DNA from: Prostheceraeus crozeri
Lineage: Eukaryota > Platyhelminthes > Polycladida > Euryleptidae
Length of the DNA: 64,000 bases
Assembly (NCBI GenBank): GCA_907163375.1
Contig: CAJQUW010007519.1
Location: 56,718 to 120,717, forward strand
Direction of reading: 5' to 3'
The notes below the pieces were generated by a model, which had not been told where the DNA came from, made no database searches, and worked only from the letters and a program-made list of their open reading frames with translations. Positions 34,410 through 45,756 of this stretch are shown piece after piece. Numbering within the stretch: the stretch's first letter is position 1; each line of letters opens with the position of its first letter. A program made the translations under genes and the position numbers.

Positions 34410-35679
34410 CTGAAATGAGAATAATGGAATATACTTACATAAAGTCGAAAAATTAATGTCTATAACAACAGCTTATTCGCATCACACTACTTATATTCGT
34501 CGGCTTTATCGATAATATATAATATTACAAGCCTTCTTATCCGTCCTTGTACAATTTATAGATAGACAGTGAAATCTCACGGCGAATAAAATCTTCGGGC
34601 GGCTATCAACAGGCTTATTTTGTTTATCAGTTGTTGGAATCTCGATTTAGATTTTTATTGTGGCCTGTCATAAAACATGCCCACATAACAATTTCAAAAA
34701 ATACTTCGAAAACATTTTTAAAATGCAGCTTTGTACAACATATAACACATTACGAACACAATTATATATCTATGTTTAAAAGTGTGGCTACACAAGTTTG
34801 TTGAGAATCCTGGATTTAGACTAATATTTTTGCATCTATTTAACTGACACGATAGAAACCCTGACTCATGAAGAAAAATACAGTATATTGTGGTAGTAGT
34901 TGTATCCCATGACGTCTATGTGTGCGACTTCATGATCTATGGACATCATTGCATCTACATTTATTGATAATCAATCAAATCCATCTAACAACAGCAAGAA
35001 AGAAAGACAAAAAAGACACAGTGACATTGAAGAAATCTGTTTATATATCTGTGTTATCAATACTGCAATTAATTAGTTTGCGCAAGTAGTTCATTTATCA
35101 CATGTCATCACTCTAAAATTACTAGAAAGACAAGAAAACAATAATGCTTTTTACGCTTAGATGCAACAAACTTAATAAGTCTAACTAAAATCGGGATGAA
35201 AGCATGTCTCAATATGTTGGAGTGCCGTGTCTGTTTCTTTTCCACGCTGCACTTTAAAACATGTGCAAGTCTTCTTAACGACATCGAAATATATTCAAAA
35301 GCCCGTCCGATAACAAATGTAAATAATTCAACTGGGAAACAGTTTGAAACATGTCATTTTGTGGATGTTTGAGTAAGTAGTGTTACTATCAGTAGTTGAA
35401 AAATACAAACAAGACCATTTCTAAGAGATCAGGCAGTTGATAAGTATTGTAAAATATTACATGAGACTTGAACAAATTAATAAGACCAAGTTTTAAGACA
35501 GGAAATCACACCAGAACTTTGAATATGAAATCAGTTTCTAATCCTATTTCGATTATTAATCAAGTATGTTTTATTGACGCTAAAAGGAATTTATTAATTA
35601 TAGATGTGGAAATTGCGACCCATACGGTTGTCATTTCAGACTGTAAAAGTTGCTCATGATGCCAATGAAGATTATCAGT

Positions 35680-36050
35680 TGACCAATAGCGGCGATTTAC
35701 CATTTTGACCAATTTTATAGGGATGAAATCCCATGTCTTTCAAACATCGCCTAAAGGATTCGCGGCTCACATGTAATTTTGAAGATGCGCCTCTTAGACG
35801 TATAAGGCTCGAAATCAAAAAGATTCCAAACCTCATCACATTTCTCCGGAGATGTTGCATTTTTATCTGTCTCTTGTTTGATCAAGGACACTGCCAGTCT
35901 CCATCAGGAGAACATATGCCACTTTTTGATTCTGCTACATGAGGGGGCGCCAACGTTTTTACCATAAACTGCACGAAACTTTCGTTGCAAAATAGTTTGC
36001 ATCCCATGCGGTCATACCAAGCCGTGCATCGTTGTTTAGCTCATTGTTTA
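35680..36050 (-). pseudogene. Tc1/mariner-like transposase fragment (HTH region)
   Basis: The minus frame at 35860-35675 reads LRGASSKLHVSRESFRRCLK and then DMGFHPYKI, the second helix-turn-helix of IS630/Tc1/mariner-type transposases (S.RR.S..L..S+.S..R.L...L..HPYK). Upstream in a different frame, WYDRMGCKLFCNESFVQF may be a further piece. The DDE catalytic part is absent. This is an old fragment inside the host intron; it may belong to the same broad group as 56399-56680. Confidence 0.55.
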
Positions 36051-38103
36051 ATGGGAGCAATTAGAGACTGCCGTTATCCCAAACAAATTTTTTAATGTTT
36101 TTTATCAATGTCAAATAATAGCTGTGAATAAAATTTGAACGCTTGAACGTAGAAATCGAAAAATTTCAATTTGAAAATTTAACACTTATTCATAGCATTC
36201 ATGTTATTTGCTTCACTTACAAGACAAATGTAACTTTCGAGGAAATTAAGAAATTAGATGAACAATTATCAATTGTTAGTTCCAAAACTATGAAGCAAAA
36301 CCATAGATATAGGCACCAGGGATGATATAAGTTATGATTTACAAAATGCTGTATTCTAATGATCACACAACAGGCAACAGCAACTTCATGTTGTTCCTTT
36401 CTCATGAATAGGACGGGTCTAAAAGGCTTTATCGTGCTTAATCTTCCTCATGTATGTACTTTATCAAAGTACGTTTCCCGAAGCAACTTAGCCATTAACC
36501 TCCGCACATTTGCCGGGTGTTTGCAGCAATCATACTCATTCATTGAAAACAGTGGTAATAGAACAACCTTTTGATTGCGCATGCGATTCACCATTGAAAT
36601 GATCCGGAGTTATTACGAACTCTTTTGTTTGAAGGTTTCTAAAACGATAAAGATGCCAAAAATAATCAAATGTGTATTTGTGGTGAATTTTTATGCGCAT
36701 TGAAAGGCAGCTAGTGAGGCTTGAACATGACAGACTTCAATTGAAAGAATATCATGATAGCAATATGACTTTCCATGAGCTCATTCTTAACTTCAACTAC
36801 ACATGCACAGTAATTTAACGGAGCTGATTAATAATTAAGCGCACATTGAAGTAGAGCTGAGTACACGAAATTTGTTAGTTGCTTAGCTCTTTAAATTAGT
36901 TGTTAATTTAATTTTTTACTATGCCGATCTATAACGGGAAGCATGACTACGAGAATAGTAAATGAGAGTTTATCTCTAAAAAAATCAAGGGACCAGACCT
37001 CCTTCACATGGACTATATATTGACTTAGACATAGCATCAAGATTAACTGCATATCAGCTTCTGATCAGAATCTATCATATATTGAGAAATCTTAATGGCT
37101 GAATGAAATAAAAATAAAAATTCCTTTAAACATAAATTCCTTTAATGTAGCTGAAGACATGATCACAGTTTGAGAGCAGACACTTACGTGTCATTTCGAA
37201 ATCATTTTATCAGTAATAAAAATATACGTCATGATTTCTGATTAATTAAGCAGTGAGAATTTCACAAACAACTTGACGGAACTGCTGTCTCTCAGAGAGT
37301 TATTCGTAATTTTCTTTTTCTATTATTCAATGATCGAATAACGTGGCAGAGACACAATGAAATCGGTCGCTTGCTAAAATAAGCATCGGAGCATGAAGCT
37401 TTCGACTAGGATTCGTTAGTAGTGACATAGGAGACCGTTCAGAGACCCGTGAATGATGTAATTACATGTCATTTGAGAAACTTGCCAGAAAAATATTGTG
37501 AAAAACTCGATTTATCGGCGATATAGTTTGCCTGCTGGATTGATACAAATGCATGAATTCACTGGCAGAAGTCTGAACAAAATTACGTATTAAATTAGAT
37601 CACTAAAAAGTTGCGCTACTTTGTGTATCCTTGACTCTCAAACCATAAATGTAATATTGTACCAAACCTTTTTATTCTGTTTTATCACAGATGTTCAGCA
37701 TTACTTTTTCAACGAAATATCAATAATCATCTTAGAATGCTATATTTTATAAAACCTTTGCATGAAAGTCCATCTTTGATTTTGCAGATTACTTATTTTG
37801 TAAAAAGTAATTGGAATATGTCAAATATTGAAAGAGATACTGAGTTTTCTTTTTTCTCAAATATCAGATGCTCCTATTTATGCTGCCACCAGCATATAAC
37901 ACTGTTGTCAAGAATCCACAGGCAGCAACACACAGCTTGCACAAACTTTCAAGCATTGCACAAAACGAGCGTCTTTGTAAAAGCTTCAATGTGCTTCTTA
38001 GCAAAGTATTCAGTTGACATATGTAGTTAGCATTATCTAATTTTCTCACTACATGTATAATGTACATCATTTTCAATTCCTTCTTTCTGAGTCTCTGCTG
38101 ACT

Positions 38104-38770
38104 GTGTTGCTTACTTACTTACTGTCTTACTGAAGCCGTTGTCATCCAACTTGGAAAATGGCCTCCCTCGTTGTTCGGATCCACTCTTGTCGATGTTGGG
38201 CAATGTGCGGCCATCGTCCCGGGAATTCGTCTCATCATCTTTTCTTCTGCCTACCTCTGCGCCTTGTCCCACTTCTCGGAATCCAGCTTGTCAATCTGGT
38301 ACTCCAACGATCGTCATCCCTCCTTGTAACATGACCGGCCCACTTCCATTTCAAATGCCTCGCTTCTGTTATTAACTCTTTTTAAATCGGTCCGTCTTCT
38401 TACTTCATCATTTGTTATTCTGTCTCTGCGTGTTATTCCCAGCATTCTCCTCTCCATAGCTCGCTATACGTGATGTTGTATTATTAGTTAGTGACCATGT
38501 TTGACAGCCCTGCGTTAGAACTGGTAGAATGCGCATGTTGAAAGAACGTCTTCTTGTACTTAATTGGATCTTCTTACTGATAAGGAATGGTCTCAGTTTC
38601 CAAAACGCTCTCCAAGAGTTCTGAATTCTTATTGAAATCTCTTTCTGCAAGCGGTCTTCAAATGAGATTGTCTGTCCGAGGTATTCATCATATTGTATTT
38701 CCTTCCCGTCTATTGATATTCTTCTTCGTTAACGCACAAGTTTTTTCTGTGTTAATCGTAAGTCCGTAGC
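38104..38770 (-). mobile_element. LINE (non-LTR retrotransposon) 3' fragment
   Basis: Read right to left: YLGQTISFEDRLQKEI, NSWRAFWKLRPFLISKKIQL, MRILPVLTQGCQTWSLTNN (the LPVLTYG..TW motif that follows the RT domain of many LINEs), then in a shifted frame WAGHVTRRDDDRWSTRLTSW and RQKKRWDDEF, and WIRTTREAIFQ before the end. The 3' end has a short taag-type repeat (38104-38125), as in RTE-like LINEs. It is 5'-truncated and frameshifted, so inactive. It lies in the methyltransferase intron, in the same orientation as the gene. Confidence 0.78.
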
Positions 38771-39908
38771 CTACTGTGTTGTTTACGAAAGCACTTTAAA
38801 TGACAATGAAAATGTCTATGAAAATTATTCAGCAAAGATGTAAGACAATAGGAACAGCTTCTTAGAAAAGAGATAGAGTTTCTACTTCCATGGGTCAGTG
38901 CGTGATAATAAAGCAATTGTATCAATGCACCCGACTGAATAAAATTAGACATTCAAATTCATATGAGATGCTCCACTGATCGTGGAATAAATTATTCCAT
39001 TTTCCTGTAATGTCTCAATCGAGTGACAATCGAGTATTTACGCAATTGCACTCATGTCCCTATCAATCTGTTCCACTTACACTCTTGAATATGCATTATC
39101 TTACCTGTTTAGAATACTACGAAAGTGATAATTGAAATAATCGAATTATCTACATATTTTCAAAACCTCTTCTAATCCACTTTCACTTAGGTCAATGTGG
39201 TTTGACTAGTAAAATTCACCACAATATGGAAAAGGAAGCTGCAGTTGGGATTGATTGCATCATGATGTAGTCGTCAACCAATGCAATCCGATATAACCAT
39301 AGCTAGAAATTTTGATCCACACTCAAAATTGCTTTGAATTGTAGCTTAAACTTAGTGTTATATGTCATTTTTGAAGTTTGCAAATGTTGAAGTTAATCAG
39401 TCGTTATAAACTGAATAGGGTCATATACCAAATATTGTACATTGCATATTGAAAATTTGAATGTACTGGTAGCTAAGATAAATGACAATGAGAAAGATAT
39501 TTCAGAAATGCTCTATGCATTTCTACACTGCAGTATACAAGGCAGTGTACAAGGAAAGTGCATATTTTGCACATAATCTGTACAAATAGTGGCTTTAATG
39601 GCTTACAACACATAAGTTGAACAGCATACAAGGCACAAAAATAATCCCAACAAAAACAGTATAAGGGACTATCTATCTGACCGGCAAGCTTGCAGGTAAA
39701 TGTATGCATACCTATACATATAGAATAGTTGCCACGCAAGACATCTTTCGTTCTTTGAGAAAGCTACAATTTGTAGCACGATGTCATAGCAGCGGCATTT
39801 AGAGCATCGCTGCTGGAGTGTCCTTTCCAAATGATGACATCGAAGGCTCTATTCAATCAGAAAAAAATCGATTTATCGGCGTCAATAATATTGCAGAAAC
39901 GTGCTAAT

Positions 39909-40756
39909 CATAGAGTAGATATATTAGGTAGAGTGGTGACTCCGCATTTATTAAAACCCCAATGTGTATACACTTTCGATTTTATTAAATGAACTCAAGG
40001 GAGATACAGTCGGAAATGTTTCCAAATGTGAGATATGCAAAGTTTTGCTTTTTTTCAGAAATTACAAAGGACTTGACTGATCGTGATAGTAATGCAGAAG
40101 AAAATTATATTATTCTGCAGATCGACCGTGTCATGCCACCCTTGGAGGTTTAATGTTTGTTATATAAACAATTCGATAGGTTGCTATTACTTTCATGCTC
40201 AACCTCAAGAGTATTTTCTTAAGCGTGATCATATCACAAGCAAACTGCCATGGGCAGAGTAAAATCACATGATCAAAGACAATGACTTCATTTAACTTTG
40301 AAAGATGTAAATGGTTCCACATCACTATTCAGACTCTAGAAATGAAACATGAATTTAGTGAATCATAAAATCATGCCGGTGAAAATTGAATTTAAAAACT
40401 TGAAATTTCAGCCAAGAAAGCACGAATAATATCGCGACTTTTTCATGACGACTTTCATTATAATACAATTCATGAAATTCCCTTGATAATAAGCTTGATT
40501 TCCGCTTAGTTGGGATGCTTATTAGCAAATATTCATTCCTTTTGATATCCAACTTGTTTCATGCCACTTATATAGGAGAGTCATCTCGGTAGTATATAAA
40601 TTGGTAAATTTTGACCTTTTTCAAATGTGCTCAAATAATGCTTTGGACCACGGGAACGCAATCTCCGCAAAAAACTGAATCTTTTGATATAAAAATTCTC
40701 ACTGTATACAGATACTTTTGTGAGTCGACACTCTACCTATATTTCCCTACTCTATG
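39909..40756. mobile_element. hAT-type miniature element, family M1, copy C
   Basis: Starts CATAGAGTAGATATATTAGG and ends CCCTACTCTATG, with an exact 8-bp duplication GTGCTAAT on both sides (39901-39908, 40757-40764). It is full length and similar to copy B throughout. It lies in the methyltransferase intron. No transposase. Confidence 0.9.
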
Positions 40757-41626
40757 GTGCTAATGACTACAAATCAGAATCAAACTCAAACAAAGTTACT
40801 ACATAATTTTTGACATGATGTCAATAATAATAATATAGATAGATCTGAATTTTCACATTGACGTGAAAGTTAAAATTTCTATATAAAAAATGAACCTAGC
40901 AGTACATTATCATTACTATTAGCATCAAATCAAAGGACTTCTAATTGTTCTTTGCAAGTCATCAGCATGAGACAGCAAAGTAACATCATCGATGAAGAAT
41001 AACAAAGAAACTCGTCTCGAACTGAAACATGCAAGTGCATCTCAGTTTCAAATTGTTCCTAGAGAATTGTGGAACTAGGCTCATGGTAGGAAATGACAAT
41101 AATAGATAGTCTCTGCTATATAACCTACTGAACATGACATTAGAAATCGATAACTTGTATTATTTGCTGCATCTTTTCTTCGGCTTTTGTAGACGAACTC
41201 AAATTAGTTATATTGAATGAATTACTTGTGAATCGATTCAGATTGCTGCAGTCAGAAACAATTTTTAGGAGAAATCGCATTTTGATGCTTCTTCATATAA
41301 AGGACTCAGAAAGATAACAATCACACTAAATAACAGTAAACGAAGAAACCTGATATACTTCCTGTATTCTAATTACTGAAAATAAAAAACTTATTTACCA
41401 CCGGAGATTGTTAGACTGTAGACCGATTTCCTGCTAACATGATGTTAGTTTAGTTTCTGATAAATGTGTTTCAAAAATATAATTGAAATTGATAAATCTT
41501 CCATCTCATAACTACACTCAACTATAATGAATACTACCTCGCTTATCTCCTTCTTCGAGAATTTACATTGAGTTAACTAAAAGTACAAAATTTTTCGACA
41601 GGTATTTATCGACCAATTAAAGTTTT

Positions 41627-42733
41627 GGCACTTCCATTGTTTCCCACCCCCTCCACATATTCGTTGTTGACACCCGCGAGTGTTGCATCGTCAGCGATCT
41701 TCTCTTGCTCCTAAGTGCAGTTTCACTACCTTTGTAAAAGCGTTGTGTGTAAAATTCCTCTGGTTTGCAGAAAATTTGCAGCACTTACTTTGTCGCTCAC
41801 TGTTAGGGTTTTCAAAATCCCTACTTTTTCTGATCCCGGGATTCTGTGATTTTTTGCAATCCCGAGTGAGCAAGCTTGGTGCATTTACTGATGGTGTACT
41901 TAGGCTAGCGTAGGCTGAACAATACTAGGCGTTGTTTTGAATTCTTAGACGAGTATTTTGAACAATTCACTGAACAATGCAACTTATGATATCATATAGA
42001 CATGTGCCTAAATGTCCATGCCTTAATAATAAGTTTTCTTTTCACATGCAGGTATAAACTACAACAACAAGTAGATCTAGTTATTGTACACACATTAAAC
42101 GTTGTCGCAACCTGGTATCTGATTTCAAATCGAAATGCAAGTCCCGCGACTTTTTGTGACGTCTGATAAAAGCCTGATATTGTATAATAAAAATTGATTA
42201 AATATTAACTAGCACTTGCGCTTGTATGCGTAACGCTCTCTCTGAATTCTTGGTAGTTTAGGTCTAATATTGATAAATATTAAAAAAAAAAGTTTCAAAT
42301 ATTACAATATATTGCAATTTGCAGCAATTAATTGCGCTCATCTTTATTGTTGCTGTCTTGTTACTCTATGTTCATGCAGCCCAACCGCCTAAAACCAGAT
42401 GTTAACGAATCCCGGGATCCCGGTTACCTAATCCCGGGATTCTGAACCACGTAAAAATGCGATAATCCCGGGATCTTGGGATTGAAAACCTTACTCACTG
42501 TAAGTGTAGACAACAGTCCCACGAAGCTCGTGATCACAGCTGTATCTTGTATTCTAGCTGGGTATCTATGGTACCAATCCTTCATCCCAGGGTGCAGGTA
42601 AGACTTCTCAGTGGTGTTGTACTAACACTCAGTGACAGATCAAGTCTATTGTAAATCCAATGTAACTAAGTTTGACGAAATTTGATGAATTTGGAAAAAT
42701 TTGAAATTGCGAGGGGGGAGGAATAGAAGTACC
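41627..42733. mobile_element. Miniature DNA element, family M2, copy 1 (interrupted)
   Basis: Left end GGCACTTCCATTG...CCCACCCC; right end GGGGGAGGAATAGAAGTACC, inverted relative to each other. It matches 44653-45748 (blocks atcttctcttgctcctaag, caatccttcatcccaggg, gacgaaatttgatgaatttgg). Another element (41804-42493) has inserted in it with a perfect 8-bp duplication. Its own flanks, aaagtttt and aaaaattt, agree only partly. Confidence 0.78.
41804..42493. mobile_element. hAT-type element nested in M2
   Basis: Ends TAGGGTTTTCAAAATCCC and GGGATTGAAAACCTTA form imperfect inverted repeats. The duplication CTCACTGT is exact (41796-41803, 42494-42501), and removing the insert plus one copy restores the M2 sequence. 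Both subterminal regions carry several copies of atcccggga (41845, 42410-42475). It is 690 bp with no transposase. It must be younger than the M2 copy it split. Confidence 0.88.
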
Positions 42734-42955
42734 AAAAATTTTATTCGACCAATTTAGATGGAAACTTATAAGCTTTTCCTGATTTAAACTTGTCTATGCA
42801 TAGTCTGTACATTCTGTAAACTAATGGTCGAGGCGTTCAAATGAAAAAAATGAAAAAAGTGACAAACGCCTGTCCACAAACGCATCATTCTCTATATGTT
42901 CAGGAATGTGTCTATCAAATATTCTGCGCAAGATGAAGCATGTTCATATACTCAC

Positions 42956-43585
42956 TTCCCACTGGACGTCGTAACCCAATTCTTGAAGATCTGTGATTAT
43001 ATCCATGTATGGAATATCATTTTCTATGGCTCTCATTCTTGCCTCATTGTAATACGGTAGCGTCAACATTGGTGCTGGTCGATGGACTATAACCATTTTA
43101 CCACCATTCGGCTCAATAGTGCCCATAACACTGCCATAAAATAAGCGTCTCTCTTCGATGAATTCTAATGAATCTCTCACGATAACTTTGTCAAAACACG
43201 GCTTTGCAGATTGACATTCAAGACAAAGTGAGGTGAAATAATTTTCAGCACCGACACTGATTGTTTTCACTGGGATATGGCGGTCAGTATCTGTCCTTTC
43301 ATAGAAAGTTGTGCCAGGAGTTATATCAGTGACATCATGTATTAAACTGAACCGTTGCCGTAGACATTCAGCGAGAGATCCTTTCTTCGGACCTACATAA
43401 GCAATGCGATCGTCGATATTTATTTCTCCATAGCGATGAAGATGAGAACACAACTCTTTCTCGTAAACTTCTCCAAAACTGTACATCTCTGGAAAATCTC
43501 CTTTGATGATTTCCAAATCGCGTTGAAAACTTTCACTGATACATGCAAATGGACGAGGAGTTTCGGGGCCCATAAACGAAGCCAT
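42956..43585 (-). CDS. SAM-dependent methyltransferase-like gene, exon 1
   Basis: 210 codons from ATG 43585 to a phase-0 GTGAGT donor at 42955. IAYVGPKKGSLAECL (residues 61-75) looks like methyltransferase motif I, a beta strand followed by a Gly-rich turn. LIHDVTDITPG (81-91) fits the acidic strand 2. CFDKVIVRDSLEFIEE (130-145) resembles motif IV, and IEPNGGKMVIVHRP (157-170) the motif V/VI strand. Together with exon 2 the protein is 357 aa with no signal peptide or membrane span, so probably cytosolic. Class I methyltransferases move a methyl group from S-adenosylmethionine; the acceptor cannot be inferred. Motif I is atypical (GPKKGS for GxGxG), so binding might be altered or lost. The start is the first ATG after a stop-rich upstream region. 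Confidence 0.75.
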
Positions 43586-44644
43586 ATCACAGAATGTTAC
43601 CGGTGAAGGATGTGATCAGCAGCGGTCAGTCACTGTCACTGAACGCCAAGTCGTCGTCGTTGCTGCACTTAAATAGAAAAGGCCGGTGTATTGTCAAGTC
43701 TCTTTGGCGACCGTTTGTGAATAATGTATCACAATACCAAACTCTGGATCCGTGCTGCCATGACGAGAGAAGGAAAAAGATCGGAACTTGTCAAGTCAGA
43801 GTAGTGTGATGGTGGAAACTTATGTAAGTTTGAGCATCGCGTTGCCATAACCATAAGCACAACGACTGGACAACTCAAGCAACGTCAACATAAAATCCTT
43901 TTCGGGTCAATTAGTAATGATATTGGAAACATTATTTCATCCAAAATTGTGAACACTGACTTGATCAATTGATTTTTGATAATTACAACTTAATAAACTC
44001 CTAGCTTGTTGTGTGATCATTATTCTGATTGGAAATCTCCTAAATCTGCATGCAAATGTTTACAATAACCAATAATTTGATGTCATGCTGCTATTCTAAA
44101 ATGCATTTTGCTTTGGTATTGAGAAGAAAGCATTCAGTTGATTTGATATTTTATTCAGTCATTGCATTATTGTAGGCAAGAGTGACTAGCATTCACCAGT
44201 CACTATCTTCTTCCACGTAAGTTTGCGGCACAAAATTATTAATTTTATTCCACAAAATTATTGTTAAGAATTTAATTGAAATTGTCATTGCCATCATGAT
44301 CTCTAATGATTTGATATCAAATTACGATAGGACTATGATAACTTATTATGACAGCAACTTATCCTATAACTCAGATTATGCCGTCAAAGCCGGGCAAACA
44401 AAAGTAAAGACGAACGTTAACGAACTTGCAGCCTGCATTGCTCATTCAAAAAGTGGTGCAAAAGCATTATGCTCAAAAACAAGAATAAAAGAAAATCAAG
44501 CTACCAAAGGATGTGAATCGTTCTGCACCCCATCGATTCCGTTTGGAAAGCTAAAACTTGTGAATCCTATAAAACTCTGTCAAGAATTCCTAATTTCACG
44601 TATTGATTGAAGCATCCGGTCAATATTTCTTGTACAAGAATTTA
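43586..44644. other. Upstream region of the methyltransferase-like gene
   Basis: The first 220 bases are richer in CG dinucleotides (gtcgtcgtcg near 43650) than the surroundings, as expected for a 5' UTR or promoter. No TATA box stands out. Beyond 43850 the sequence is AT-rich; the frame at 44296-44610 has no recognisable motif. Confidence 0.35.
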
Positions 44645-44652
44645 GGGATATC

Positions 44653-45748
44653 GGTACTTCTCTTCTTCCTCCCCCCCCCACATTTCTGTTGTTGACACCC
44701 AAGAGTTTTGCATCGTCTCTCGATGCACGATCTTCTCTTGCTCCTAAGAGCAGTCTCACTTCTGTCGCAAAAGCGTTGAGTGTGTAAAATGAGCTTGTAG
44801 AACATTTGCAGCCTCAGCTAGGTAACTGCTCGTCATTGTCTGCAGACAACAATCCGACGAAGTTCGAGATCACAGCTGTACCTTGTCTGACTGAGATCTG
44901 ACTGAGTATCCAAGTGACCAATCCTTCATCCCAGGGCTCAAGTAAGACTTCTCAGTGGTGCTGTACTGTCATTCAGTGACAGATGAAGTCTATTCTAAGT
45001 CCAATGTGACTAATTCAACCTAGCAAAGTTCGTCAAGGTAACAAAATTTTAAAAAAACAAGCTAACGACTATTTAATTTTTAGTAGGTGCAAAATATGAT
45101 TTAAAAGAAAATTTTTATATCCTAAAATGTCTAAAAATTTAAAAATACATACTAGAAGGACAAACAACGGTTCTCCTCTCCTCATGTGTAATGAATTGGC
45201 GAGTAAGTCGTTCTGTTCAAAATCACTTATATATTGAAAAAATTCTATTTAACAGTCTGCCCATTCAGATGATAAGAGGACAGGTCTGTTTCCAATCAAA
45301 ATACCAGATCTAGCTAACACAGCGGGATTACGCTATCTAAAATCTACCAGGTGTGCAAGAGAATTAATATTAGTTCCTTAAGCAAAAAAAAACGTGAAAA
45401 AAATTCTACAAAATATGCATACAAATTATTTGACTATTTTTAGTGAGGCCATCTACAGGAACTTGGTCAGGACGATCGCTTTTCGACCGTCAAATCCTGG
45501 ACGCTCAAACCCAACCAAGCGCATTCCTGTACATTTAAGATGCACAGCCTAAAAAATTAAATTTATAGTAGAGAAAAATTAGCATCTATCAAAAAAAATA
45601 GAGTCACTATTGACTGAAATGTATATCAAGCATTTGAAAGAAGGACAGAGTCCAGCCAATAGACGAAATACTGATAGTAAGTATGACGAAATTTGATGAA
45701 TTTGGAAAAGTTGGAAAATGTGGGTTGGGGGGAAAGAATAGAAGTACC
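44653..45748. mobile_element. Miniature DNA element, family M2, copy 2
   Basis: Left end GGTACTTCTCTTCTTCC with a C run, right end GGGGGGAAAGAATAGAAGTACC read inward, as inverted repeats. The duplication GGGATATC is exact (44645-44652, 45749-45756). It matches copy 1 except for about 660 extra bases (about 45014-45676), either an insertion here or lost from copy 1; no clean junction repeats were seen around it. An 8-bp duplication suggests hAT. Confidence 0.82.
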
Positions 45749-45756
45749 GGGATATC

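Larger units (their letters stand above)
34410..42955 (-). other. 8.5-kb intron of the methyltransferase-like gene
   Basis: A GTGAGT donor follows GAA at 42956, and a pyrimidine tract with CAG precedes 34409. Both ends are phase 0. The intron holds a Tc1/mariner fragment (35680-36050), a LINE fragment (38104-38770), miniature element M1 copy C (39909-40756) and a nested pair of hAT-type elements (41627-42733). The rest (34420-35670, 36060-38100, 38780-39900, 40765-41618) shows no feature I can support. Confidence 0.7.
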
